Assembly: GCA_030064695.1 (NCBI GenBank) | Contig: JASHYV010000074.1 | Location: forward strand, 1-14,536 | From: Thermoplasmata archaeon | GTDB lineage: Archaea > Thermoplasmatota > Thermoplasmata > UBA184 | Direction: 5' to 3' | Length of the DNA: 14,536 nucleotides | In this document: piece by piece, positions 7,411 through 14,536 of the stretch | Layout: each line of letters starts with the position of its first letter | Numbering within the stretch: position 1 is the stretch's first letter | The notes under the pieces: model-generated | The model's database searches: none | Told to the model about the DNA's origin: nothing | The model's input: only the letters and a program-made list of their open reading frames with translations | Program-made: the position numbers and the translations under genes

Positions 7411-10400
7411 CGCTTCCACCTCCGCGACCGGTTCCACCGGTACAGCAGCACGAGGCCGATCAGCGCGAGCGCCGGCACGAAGACGAGCACCGGCACCAGC
7501 CAGTCGGGGATCGGCGACGGGGTGCCGATCGACGGCCCGGTGACGGTGAGCGTGTCCCCGTGCGCTCCCGACGTCGAGACCGAGCCCCACGGCACGAGGA
7601 TCGTGGCGGTCGATTGGACGGCGCCGGTCGCGTTCACGACCGTCGCCGAGACGGTCACGTTGCCCGGCGCGACCCACGCGGAGCCGGTCGCGTTCAGGAC
7701 GACGAGCCAGGTGCCGTTCGTACCCGCGGGCAGGTACTGGGTGGGGCTGTTGGAGGTCGAGTTGACCCGCTCGATCGAGACCGACCAGCCGAAGCCCGCG
7801 AGCCGGTAGGAGTTCACGACGTTCACCGTGACCGTCTCCCCCTGGTTCCCGGTGTTGGCGAGGTAGAACGGCACGTCCGCCACGCTCGGCCCGATCTCCG
7901 CGGGGTACGACTTTCCCGGCGAGCCGACCGCGACGCCGTAGTAGCCGACCACGTTCACGACGGGCAGCGGGCTCACGGTGCCGACGATCGTGCCGGAGCC
8001 GGTGGCGAACTCGATCGCGACCGTCGGGTGCTGGACGTAGGTGCCGCGCGGGATCGAGATCGTGACGGTGCCGCCGACGACCCCGCCGTTCACCGGCAGC
8101 GTGACGTTGGCGAAGTCGAAGTTGAACGGCCAGTAGGCCGGCGCGCCGACCGGGTGGACGGTGATCGGCTCGTTGCCGCCGTTGCGGACGTTGAACGCGA
8201 ACGTGACGTTCGTCCCAGCCGGCGCCGTCACCGACGTCTGGCCCACGAGCGTGACGATCGCCTTCTGGACGTACTGGTAGGCGAGCGACACCGTCGTCCC
8301 GATGTTGCCGGCGACGATCGAGGCGGTCGCGGTGCCGTTCGCGTAGGCGAGCGCGCCGTACGGACTGCCCCGGGCGGTGCCCGTGACGGTGTAGGTGCCG
8401 ACCGGGAGCGCGATCTGGACGGTCTGCCCGACCGGCACGGACGGGTAGACGGTCGAACGCCCGTAGGCGTCGAACACCGACAGGTTGACGGCGGAGAGCG
8501 ACACCGCGGAGCCGTTCGGCGCGGAGGCGGAGATCGTCGCGAGCCACGTGGGCGCGAGCGGCAGTTGGACGGAGCTCGACGACGTCGAGAGCACCACGAG
8601 CCGCGAGAAGTTCGCGAGCAGGTCCGTGACGCCGCCGCCGGACGCGTAGACGGAGTAGCTGCCCGGCAGCAGGAGGACCGAGAACGTCCCGGCGGACGAG
8701 GTGTTGACGACGGTGAGGTTGGTGTACGGATACGGTCCGACGAGACGCACCGTTCCCGAGACCGGGCCGCCGTTCCCGGGCGCGAGCAGGGTGCCGTTCA
8801 AGTAGACCGGCAGGGTCGTCGAGCCCATCGTCACCGAGCAGCTGGGGGAGCTCGAGGTCGGCGTGCAGGTGGCGCTCGCCGCCGTCTGCCACAGCGCGGA
8901 GTACGTGCCGTTCGGCCCGGCCACGTTCGTGGTCACGGTCGCGTTCACCCCGTAGGTCGCCCCGAGCGGCAGGACGGCGCTGAAGTTGCCGTTCGTCACG
9001 CTCTCGGGCACCACCACCCCGGCCGAGGAGGTGAGGCGGACCGTGGTGTCGACGTCGAGCGAGCTCCCGCTGGGACGTAGCAACGTCCCGCTCACGGTCC
9101 CGGCGGAGGCGGAGATCGCGATCGTCGGCGTGATCTTCCCGCTCGAGGGGACGGCGGCGGTGACGAGCGTCGCGTAGAGGTTCCCTCCCACCGTCACGTT
9201 CGCGTAGACCGAGTACGACCCGGCGGCGACGCGGAAGCCGGTCGTGTAGATCGAGCCGTTGACCGAGACGGTGAGCGTCGAGGAGGTGAGCTGGACGGTC
9301 GTGGCGGAGATCTGGCCGCCGGAGGGCAGCGAGAGGGTACCCGAGACGTTCACCAGCGCGGAGAGGGGCACCGAGAGGGTGTACGCGGTCGTTCCGAGCG
9401 GCAGCGAGAACGTGAAGTTCGTCGCGAGCCGATGGATGACGGTCCAGTTGCCGGTGTTGGCGAAGGCGCTTACCCGGTACGTGCCCGGAGCGACCGTCCA
9501 CGAGCTGCTGGTCCCGCTCGAGATCGCCCGGGTGGTGGCCGGCAGGCTCAAGGCGGTCAGGTTCACGAGCGCGGTCGTGCCGCCCGGGAGGCCGGAGATC
9601 GAGACGGTCAGCGCGACCGAGTGGAGCGAGAGCGGGAAGACCGAGAGACCCGAGAGGCCGTTCGACGAGTAGCCGCACGCGGAGGCGGAGCCGAAGCCGG
9701 TCGCCGACGACGCGACGCAGTACGAGCCGGCGGTCACCGGCAGCTCTGAGGGCACGTAGACCCCCACCCCTCCCGTCGCGTTCGCGTAGCTGGGCACGGT
9801 CGCTCCCGAGGCGCCGAAGGAGACCGAGGTGAACGCCGAGGCGGCCGGGAACAGCGTCCCGTTCGCGAGCGGCGAGCCGACCGAGAACCGGACCGCGGTG
9901 GCGGTCGACGGCGTGAGGGAGAGCGACTGGGGGCCGGTGAGCGTCACCTGTCCCAACGCGGCGTAGAGGCCGACCGCGGTCGAGACGTCCCCGCGGAGCG
10001 CGAGCACGGAGTACGTCCCGCTCGGCAGGTAGAACGTGAAGTTGCCGGTCGAGTTGTTCGCGGCCGCGACCGAGAGCGATCCGTTCACGGCGTAGGCCAG
10101 CACCTCCGTGCCGGTGGCGGCTCCGGACGGGCCTCCGGCGCTGACGCTGCCCGCGAGCCGCTGGGCGGCGGAGAGGCCGAGCGAGACGAGCGTCGTCGCG
10201 CCGGCCGACGCGTTGGTGGTCGTGAGACCGGCCTCGAGGGTGCTCCCGACGTACCCGAGTGCGTAGACCGAGTACCGGCCGACCGGCAGCGTGGCGGTCG
10301 CGACCCCGTTCGACGCCGTCGTGACGACCGTCCCGTTGCCGACGTCGCCCTGTAAGGTCGAGATCGGAGAGACCGAGGCGTTCGAGAAGTCCGGGTACGG

Positions 10401-13400
10401 GATGAACCGGACCGGCACGCCGGAGACCGGGGTGCCCGCGGCGGTCACCGACACGGAGACGGAGGCGCTCGGGAGGAGCGTGAGATCGAGCGTGATGTTG
10501 CCGCCGAGGCTACCGATCTGGGCGAACCCGCCGAGGGACCGGAGCGAGGTCCCGGGCATCGACGCGATGACGGTGTAGTTCCCCGGTCCGAAGCCGGAGA
10601 CGGTGTAGTTGCCCTTCGGCCCCGTCACGTTCGAGACCGTCACGCCGTTCCCGATGACCGTGACCCGGGCCCCGACCACGTTCGCGCCGTTCTCCGTGAC
10701 CGTCCCGTGGACGCTGCCCGCGGAGAGGCCGTAGGAGCTGTTGGTCGGGGAGCTCGGGTTGGTCGTGATCGGGGACTCGGTGAAGTTGTACCGGCCGGCG
10801 ACCACGCTCACGTTGTAGGTGCCCGCCGGGACGTTCGGGAGGTAGAAGGTCCCCGAGAGATCGGTCGTCGCCGTGATCGCGCTCTGGTTGCGGAGCCCCC
10901 AGAGCACGACCTTCGCGCTGGAGACCGCCGACTCGCCCGCCACGTAGGTCGTGTTGGTCCCGGTCTGCCAGTAGACCTGGCCCTGGACGACCGTCGCCGG
11001 GACCGAGGTGGTCATCGCCAGATTCGGCGCGGCGTAGCTGAAGCCGATCGCGTTGGGCACGTCGATCTTGATGCTCTTCACCAGGACCGAGTCCTGCTGC
11101 GTCAGAGGGTCGAAGCTCCCCGCCGTGACGTTGACGGTGTCGTTCCCCGGCGGCAGGACGAGCGAATAGGCGCCCGTCGAGGAGGTCACGGTCGTCATGT
11201 GGGGGATGCCCCAACCGTCGTCGACCGTCACCCGCAGGCCCGCCGCCGGCGCCCCGTTCGGCAGCGTCAGGTCGCCGAGCAGCGTCTGACCGGCGTAGTA
11301 GACGAGGATGCTCTCGCCGCCCGAGAAGTAGGAGCCCGCGGAGAGATCGGCGGTTCCGTTGTACTCGGCCGCCAGCGCCTCGGCCTCGGGCCGGTTCGTC
11401 GCGTCGAAGCAACTCGAGCTCGACGGGGCGTTGGTCTGGTTGCAGTAGTAGGCGGTCTGGTACTCCACCTCGAAGTGCTGGAGCATCCAGCCCGGCTCGA
11501 TCGAGGCGTTGAGAGTCAGGCCCGGGATGCCCGGGCTCAAGCCCGCCTGCGTCCCGTTGTAGCCGAAGTAGATCCGGTAGATCATCGAGTTGTAGAACGG
11601 CGCGAAGTAGTTGATCGAGTACGAGACCGCCGAGACCCCGGCGGGCAGCGTCGCCGGCGTGTACGTGATCCCGTTCGAGCCGACGACGGTGACGTTGAAG
11701 TACGTGTCCGGCGAGCCGGACGAGTCGATGTACCGCCCGGTCAGCTCCGCCGGCGCGTAGTAGATGCCGGTGTCGTCGTAGCTGAACGGGATCAGGCGCG
11801 AGTCGGTCATCGCGTAGCGGATCGACTCGCCGGTGTACGACTGGACGTCGTTGTACACCCGCGCCACGCCGGAGAGCGGGAGCGCCTGCGCGATGTAGTA
11901 GGAGACCGCCATGAACATCGCGTTCTGGGTCGTGAGCGTCGACGCGTCGACGGGCAGGTACGTGTTCGGATCGTTGACGACCAGGTTGTAGTCGTACGAC
12001 CAGTTGTCGAGGTAGTTGTGGAGCTTCCAGAGGTTGAGGCCGTCCTGGGAAAGGATGGAGTTGAGGGACGCCGGGAGCGGGCCCGTGCCGTAGACGCCGT
12101 TCAGTAGCGTGGTCGCGAGCACGCCGATCGCGATCGACTCGTTCTGAGCGAGCAGGAACTGGCCGGCGGGGTCGATCCCGTTCTGGAAGTTGTCGGCGAC
12201 GCTGGGGTGCTGGCCCTGGTCGATCGCCTGGAACCCGTAGTCCCACCAGCTCACGAACGCGGGACGTTCGGGTTCGGGGATGTTCGTATCCTGCTGGGCG
12301 AGCCAATTGTAGCCGGCGCTATCGTACTGGTTCGGCGTGTCGATCGAGGAACCCGCCGCTCCGAAGTAGTAGGAGCCGGGGTCCGAGGTGTTGAGCTGGA
12401 GCCAGGACGGCAGCGTGGCCCCGACCTGAACGCCGTACTGGGTCTTGGTGTTCGACGGGATGCCCGCGTCGATGCTGACCCAGATGTTCGGCAGCAGCAG
12501 CGCGAGGATGAGCGCCATGATGAGGACGTGGCGGGCCTTGAACGCCTTGCGGAACGCCGTCAGCTGGCTCCGCCGGTCGGAGAGCGACGCGACGGTGCGG
12601 CGGAGCTCGGGATACGAGCCCACGTCCAGCGCCCGGCGGATCCCCTCCGCCGGCAGGAGCGCGAACGCCGGCGAACCGAGCAGGAAGAACTTCTCCGCGG
12701 AGATCGGGAGATAGATCGAGAGGACGGCGAAGACGACGAAGACGACGTGCACGCGCTTGAAGCGGCCGCGGACGAGCAGGTAGCCGAAGATCGCTAAGCC
12801 GACGAACGCGACGAAGAACGTGATCACCCCGTAGCCCAGGACGAGCGAGTCGACCGAGGGCGCCTGGGCCTCGGCGACCGTCGAGTAGACGAGCGTCTTC
12901 ACGAAGTAGCCCTGCCCGGTGATGACGGTGGTGAATAGGCCCGGGTTCACGATGGCGAGCCCGGCGGCCCCCGCGACGACGAGCCCGCCCATCAACGGGA
13001 TCGAGAAGACCCAAGGCACGTCGCGGAGCATCAGGAACGGCAGCAGGAGGACGAGCGTTCCGAAGTAGAGCAGCGCCTGGAGCACGAAGAACGTCTCAAA
13101 GCCCGAGAACGATCCCTGGTACTGGACGAAGTAGTAGGGCAGCTCCATCGGGAAGGCGATGAGCCCGACGATCCAGGCGCTCACGTAGAGCCCGAACGAG
13201 TCGACGTGGCGGATCCGCTCCGCGATCATCGAGATCAGGAGCGAGAGCGCGATGACCACGACGACGTAGGTGTACCCCTGCCAGGCGAGCGCCGTCGCGC
13301 CCATCGCGACGCCGGTGAAGACGGCCCATTTCACCGCCGTCCGCTCGGTCCGGAGGAACGCCCTGATCGCCGGCAGGAACTGCCGGGGCCGGCGGTAGCT

Positions 13401-13994
13401 CTCGACCCAGCGCCGGCTCCCGACCGCGCGTACGGTGCGGAGGTACGCGTAGACCGTGACCAGGATGAAGAAGGTGTAGAAGGAGAGGTAGTTCGCGTAG
13501 CCGAAGATCGAGGAGTCGATGTTCGCCGAGAGGAACGGGAAGATGAGCGCGGCGATGAGGCCCATCCGGCGGTTGCTGACCTCCTTGCCGATCAGGTAGA
13601 CGGGGAAGACCCCGAGCGCGGCCCAGAGGGGGGCCTGCAGGTCGAGGAACCACGCGCCCGCCGTGACGGCGTTGCCGCCGAAGAACGGGGCGAAGAGCAA
13701 CCCCAGGATCGCGTTCATCCAGTCGAAGAGCGGCTCGCGCGGGTTGATCGCGCCGACGGGGAACCGGAGGAGCGGATCGTGGACCAGGTTCGTGTGGTTG
13801 AGGATGATGTACGACATCACGCGCGAGTGGTAGTACGAGTCCGATCCGCCCGCGTAGCTGTACAGCGGACCCCACTGCGCGATGATCGGGTAGGTCCAGA
13901 TCGTGCGGATCGCCATCGCGGAGGCGAACGACGCGACCAGGATCGCCACCGTCCACTTGTGGCGACCCCACCACCCAGTCGAGCTCGATTCCAT
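7407..13994 (-). CDS. aglB: AglB/STT3 oligosaccharyltransferase fused to a giant beta-repeat ectodomain
   Basis: A 2195-residue membrane enzyme that moves a lipid-linked oligosaccharide to Asn in NxS/T sequons on the outer face of the membrane. Residues about 14-507 form the multi-pass STT3 core. They include the first acidic motif [10 protein letters not shown] (D52), the external-loop motif TVAE (372-375, like archaeal TIxE), and a last membrane helix near 488-507. The soluble catalytic domain carries SWWDYG at 582-587, the sequon-binding motif. From about 902 to 1880 come about eleven carboxypeptidase-regulatory-like beta repeats. Two NEW3/CARDB-like modules follow (about 1910-2145), then a C-terminal anchor (about 2165-2186) and a basic tail. 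Typical archaeal AglB has about 600-1000 residues, so over half of this protein is extra. The second acidic motif and a DK-type motif are not clear. ATG 13994 has only a distant GGAG (14 bases away). It is first gene of the operon, behind a TATA box. Confidence 0.93.
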   Translation of the reverse strand: MESSSTGWWGRHKWTVAILVASFASAMAIRTIWTYPIIAQWGPLYSYAGGSDSYYHSRVMSYIILNHTNLVHDPLLRFPVGAINPREPLFDWMNAILGLLFAPFFGGNAVTAGAWFLDLQAPLWAALGVFPVYLIGKEVSNRRMGLIAALIFPFLSANIDSSIFGYANYLSFYTFFILVTVYAYLRTVRAVGSRRWVESYRRPRQFLPAIRAFLRTERTAVKWAVFTGVAMGATALAWQGYTYVVVVIALSLLISMIAERIRHVDSFGLYVSAWIVGLIAFPMELPYYFVQYQGSFSGFETFFVLQALLYFGTLVLLLPFLMLRDVPWVFSIPLMGGLVVAGAAGLAIVNPGLFTTVITGQGYFVKTLVYSTVAEAQAPSVDSLVLGYGVITFFVAFVGLAIFGYLLVRGRFKRVHVVFVVFAVLSIYLPISAEKFFLLGSPAFALLPAEGIRRALDVGSYPELRRTVASLSDRRSQLTAFRKAFKARHVLIMALILALLLPNIWVSIDAGIPSNTKTQYGVQVGATLPSWLQLNTSDPGSYYFGAAGSSIDTPNQYDSAGYNWLAQQDTNIPEPERPAFVSWWDYGFQAIDQGQHPSVADNFQNGIDPAGQFLLAQNESIAIGVLATTLLNGVYGTGPLPASLNSILSQDGLNLWKLHNYLDNWSYDYNLVVNDPNTYLPVDASTLTTQNAMFMAVSYYIAQALPLSGVARVYNDVQSYTGESIRYAMTDSRLIPFSYDDTGIYYAPAELTGRYIDSSGSPDTYFNVTVVGSNGITYTPATLPAGVSAVSYSINYFAPFYNSMIYRIYFGYNGTQAGLSPGIPGLTLNASIEPGWMLQHFEVEYQTAYYCNQTNAPSSSSCFDATNRPEAEALAAEYNGTADLSAGSYFSGGESILVYYAGQTLLGDLTLPNGAPAAGLRVTVDDGWGIPHMTTVTSSTGAYSLVLPPGNDTVNVTAGSFDPLTQQDSVLVKSIKIDVPNAIGFSYAAPNLAMTTSVPATVVQGQVYWQTGTNTTYVAGESAVSSAKVVLWGLRNQSAITATTDLSGTFYLPNVPAGTYNVSVVAGRYNFTESPITTNPSSPTNSSYGLSAGSVHGTVTENGANVVGARVTVIGNGVTVSNVTGPKGNYTVSGFGPGNYTVIASMPGTSLRSLGGFAQIGSLGGNITLDLTLLPSASVSVSVTAAGTPVSGVPVRFIPYPDFSNASVSPISTLQGDVGNGTVVTTASNGVATATLPVGRYSVYALGYVGSTLEAGLTTTNASAGATTLVSLGLSAAQRLAGSVSAGGPSGAATGTEVLAYAVNGSLSVAAANNSTGNFTFYLPSGTYSVLALRGDVSTAVGLYAALGQVTLTGPQSLSLTPSTATAVRFSVGSPLANGTLFPAASAFTSVSFGASGATVPSYANATGGVGVYVPSELPVTAGSYCVASSATGFGSASACGYSSNGLSGLSVFPLSLHSVALTVSISGLPGGTTALVNLTALSLPATTRAISSGTSSSWTVAPGTYRVSAFANTGNWTVIHRLATNFTFSLPLGTTAYTLSVPLSALVNVSGTLSLPSGGQISATTVQLTSSTLTVSVNGSIYTTGFRVAAGSYSVYANVTVGGNLYATLVTAAVPSSGKITPTIAISASAGTVSGTLLRPSGSSLDVDTTVRLTSSAGVVVPESVTNGNFSAVLPLGATYGVNATVTTNVAGPNGTYSALWQTAASATCTPTSSSPSCSVTMGSTTLPVYLNGTLLAPGNGGPVSGTVRLVGPYPYTNLTVVNTSSAGTFSVLLLPGSYSVYASGGGVTDLLANFSRLVVLSTSSSSVQLPLAPTWLATISASAPNGSAVSLSAVNLSVFDAYGRSTVYPSVPVGQTVQIALPVGTYTVTGTARGSPYGALAYANGTATASIVAGNIGTTVSLAYQYVQKAIVTLVGQTSVTAPAGTNVTFAFNVRNGGNEPITVHPVGAPAYWPFNFDFANVTLPVNGGVVGGTVTISIPRGTYVQHPTVAIEFATGSGTIVGTVSPLPVVNVVGYYGVAVGSPGKSYPAEIGPSVADVPFYLANTGNQGETVTVNVVNSYRLAGFGWSVSIERVNSTSNSPTQYLPAGTNGTWLVVLNATGSAWVAPGNVTVSATVVNATGAVQSTATILVPWGSVSTSGAHGDTLTVTGPSIGTPSPIPDWLVPVLVFVPALALIGLVLLYRWNRSRRWKR
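7418..7423 (-). promoter_or_regulatory. Strong Shine-Dalgarno that fixes the GTG start at 7410
   Basis: GGAGGT on the minus strand lies 7 bases ahead of GTG 7410, inside the last codons of aglB. This supports the GTG start and independent re-initiation at the GTGA overlap. It is the best ribosome-binding site in the window. Confidence 0.75.
8355..11291 (-). repeat. Protein-level array of carboxypeptidase-regulatory-like modules in AglB
   Basis: Residues about 902-1880 of AglB hold about eleven diverged copies of a module spaced roughly 75-95 residues apart. Each begins with a strand like VSGTLxxPSG and ends with a motif like GTYSVYAxG or GNYTVIA. Clear endings include [12 protein letters not shown] (1056-1067), [12 protein letters not shown] (1236-1247), [13 protein letters not shown] (1323-1335), [14 protein letters not shown] (1502-1515), [10 protein letters not shown] (1591-1600) and [14 protein letters not shown] (1863-1876). 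These are typical of CarboxypepD_reg/SpaA-like prealbumin folds, used as stalks and adhesin stems. The copies are not similar at the DNA level, so the array is old rather than freshly expanded. About forty sequons lie in the ectodomain. Confidence 0.75.
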
Positions 13995-14010
13995 ACGCGG
14001 CCGCTTCGCT

Positions 14011-14020
14011 CCGAATTCGG
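14011..14020. repeat. Palindrome CCGAATTCGG near the predicted aglB transcription start
   Basis: A perfect 10-base palindrome lies between the TATA box and the aglB ATG, about where transcription should begin. Its half-site CCGA also forms the palindrome at 14058-14070, on the other side of the TATA box. Confidence 0.45.
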
Positions 14021-14042
14021 CGGCGCGCGAGACCGAGGGGGT

Positions 14043-14052
14043 CTATAAATAG
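14043..14052 (-). promoter_or_regulatory. TATA box of the aglB operon
   Basis: The minus strand reads CTATTTATAG in otherwise GC-rich DNA, about 50 bases upstream of ATG 13994. With the usual archaeal spacing of about 25 bases, transcription would start near 14020 and leave a leader of about 25 bases. The plus strand also reads as a TATA box (TATAAATA), but no plus-strand gene follows. Confidence 0.65.
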
Positions 14053-14057
14053 CCAGC

Positions 14058-14070
14058 CCCCGAATCGGGG
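14058..14070. repeat. Palindrome CCCCGA-A-TCGGGG upstream of the TATA box
   Basis: A 13-base palindrome with 6-base arms and a one-base centre lies 5 bases upstream of the TATA box of the aglB operon. It could be an operator, or a second small hairpin of the preceding terminator. Confidence 0.5.
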
Positions 14071-14116
14071 AAAAATCCCATCGACCGGGGGCCGTCGCCC
14101 CCGTCGCGCCCCCGGT
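14071..14116 (-). terminator. Hairpin and T-run terminator after the DUF35 gene
   Basis: In the minus-strand transcript a perfect 9-bp stem, ACCGGGGGC/GCCCCCGGT (arms at 14108-14116 and 14084-14092), has a 15-base loop and begins directly after the TGA stop. A run of five T follows nine bases past the stem (plus 14071-14075). Archaeal termination depends mainly on the T-run. The position between a stop codon and a new promoter supports the call. Confidence 0.6.
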
Positions 14117-14536
14117 TCAGCGATCCGCACGGAACCGGTAGAAATACCGGCCGTCCCCGACGTCGTACGGCTCGACCCGCACGCGTTCCCCGACCGCCAA
14201 CTCGTTCCAGGCCCGGCCTTCGACGCGGCCGAAGAGGCGCAGCGGCACCCCGTCGAGGTCCACGAGCCCGACCGCGAACGGGATCTGGTCCTCCATGCCG
14301 AGCGGCGCCCCGGCGAGCACGGCGCTGAAGGCGTACAGCCGGCCGCTCTCGGGCAGGTCGACCCACTCGAGCTCGGTGCGGTGGCACTTCGGGCAGGCGG
14401 TCCGCGGTGGCCAGTGCAGGAGCGAGTCCGCGGCGCACCGCGTCGTCGACAGCCGGCCCTCCCGGAGCCGCGAGTAGAATCGGGCGAGCCGGGTGTCCTT
14501 GTCCGTCTCAAGAGGGAAGAAGTCGAGTAGGAACGG
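14117..14536 (-). CDS. DUF35 zinc-ribbon/OB-fold protein (acyl-CoA enzyme partner), incomplete at the N-terminus
   Basis: The last 139 residues are present; the frame is open to the right edge and no start is visible. The fragment begins PFLLDFFPLETDKDTRLARF and continues FYSRLREGRL, the usual DUF35 N-terminal helix. A rubredoxin-like zinc ribbon follows (C47, then HWPPR, then C60-P-K-C63 of the fragment), next ELEWVDLPESGRLYAFSAV, and an OB-fold to the end. Probably only a few residues are missing. In archaea this family scaffolds acetoacetyl-CoA thiolase and HMG-CoA synthase in the mevalonate pathway to isoprenoid lipids, by channelling acyl-CoA between them. Thiolase and synthase genes are therefore expected just beyond the right edge; that is inference. 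The first zinc knuckle reads C-A-A-D rather than CxxC. A terminator follows the stop directly. Confidence 0.88.
   Translation of the reverse strand, partial: PFLLDFFPLETDKDTRLARFYSRLREGRLSTTRCAADSLLHWPPRTACPKCHRTELEWVDLPESGRLYAFSAVLAGAPLGMEDQIPFAVGLVDLDGVPLRLFGRVEGRAWNELAVGERVRVEPYDVGDGRYFYRFRADR

Noticed and set aside
7411..9678. Upstream extension of the 6571-7410 gene to 9678
   Set aside because: The extra residues are an off-phase reading of aglB. The GTG at 7410 has a strong Shine-Dalgarno and starts a clean signal peptide.
7560..12107. Long plus-strand frames (7560-9080, 10707-12107) and the minus-strand frame 10510-12306
   Set aside because: All lie inside the confirmed aglB frame and show only low-complexity Arg-rich translations typical of GC-rich shadow frames.
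14043..14052. Plus-strand promoter from TATAAATA
   Set aside because: No plus-strand gene follows within the window, and the site is better placed for aglB on the minus strand.
1..14536. CRISPR array, insertion sequence, integrase or rRNA
   Set aside because: No regularly spaced direct repeats, transposase motifs, terminal inverted repeats or rRNA-like sequence were seen.

Overview
The window looks like high-GC archaeal DNA, most probably from an uncultured Thermoplasmatota or related euryarchaeal lineage. The support is an AglB/STT3 oligosaccharyltransferase with archaeal TVAE and WWDYG motifs, an archaeal elongation factor 1-beta beside its usual small zinc-ribbon partner, an archaeal-type DUF35 zinc-ribbon/OB-fold protein, a TATA-box promoter and a T-run terminator. 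The exact lineage is inference. Every gene I can support lies on the minus strand, so the window is read from right to left. Long open frames on the plus strand are shadows caused by high GC.

Right edge (14536 to 14117): the end of a DUF35 protein whose start lies outside the window. A GC-rich hairpin and T-run follow its stop codon. A TATA box with a similar short palindrome on each side then starts the next transcription unit.

Central operon (13994 to 5092): five closely spaced genes. (1) A 2195-residue AglB whose catalytic unit (about 900 residues) is fused to roughly 1,250 residues of repeated beta-sandwich modules and a last membrane anchor. (2) A 279-residue signal-peptide and membrane-anchored, sequon-rich protein that overlaps AglB by GTGA and has a strong Shine-Dalgarno. 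(3) A 64-residue zinc-ribbon protein. (4) aEF-1beta. (5) A membrane metal-dependent hydrolase of the YdjM/DUF457 family. Protein N-glycosylation and translation elongation genes therefore probably share a transcript.

Left region (4808 to 1): after a 283-base gap comes the first 1602 codons of a giant exported protein, open through the left edge. It has a short cytoplasmic N-terminus, a signal anchor, a likely Asp-box beta-propeller, a fibronectin-III-like part, degenerate calcium-binding (thrombospondin type-3-like) motifs and about forty N-glycosylation sequons. It is a plausible client of the neighbouring oligosaccharyltransferase.

The most unusual object is the AglB fusion: a glycosylation enzyme that carries its own very large, sequon-rich surface stalk and is translationally coupled to a second anchored glycoprotein.
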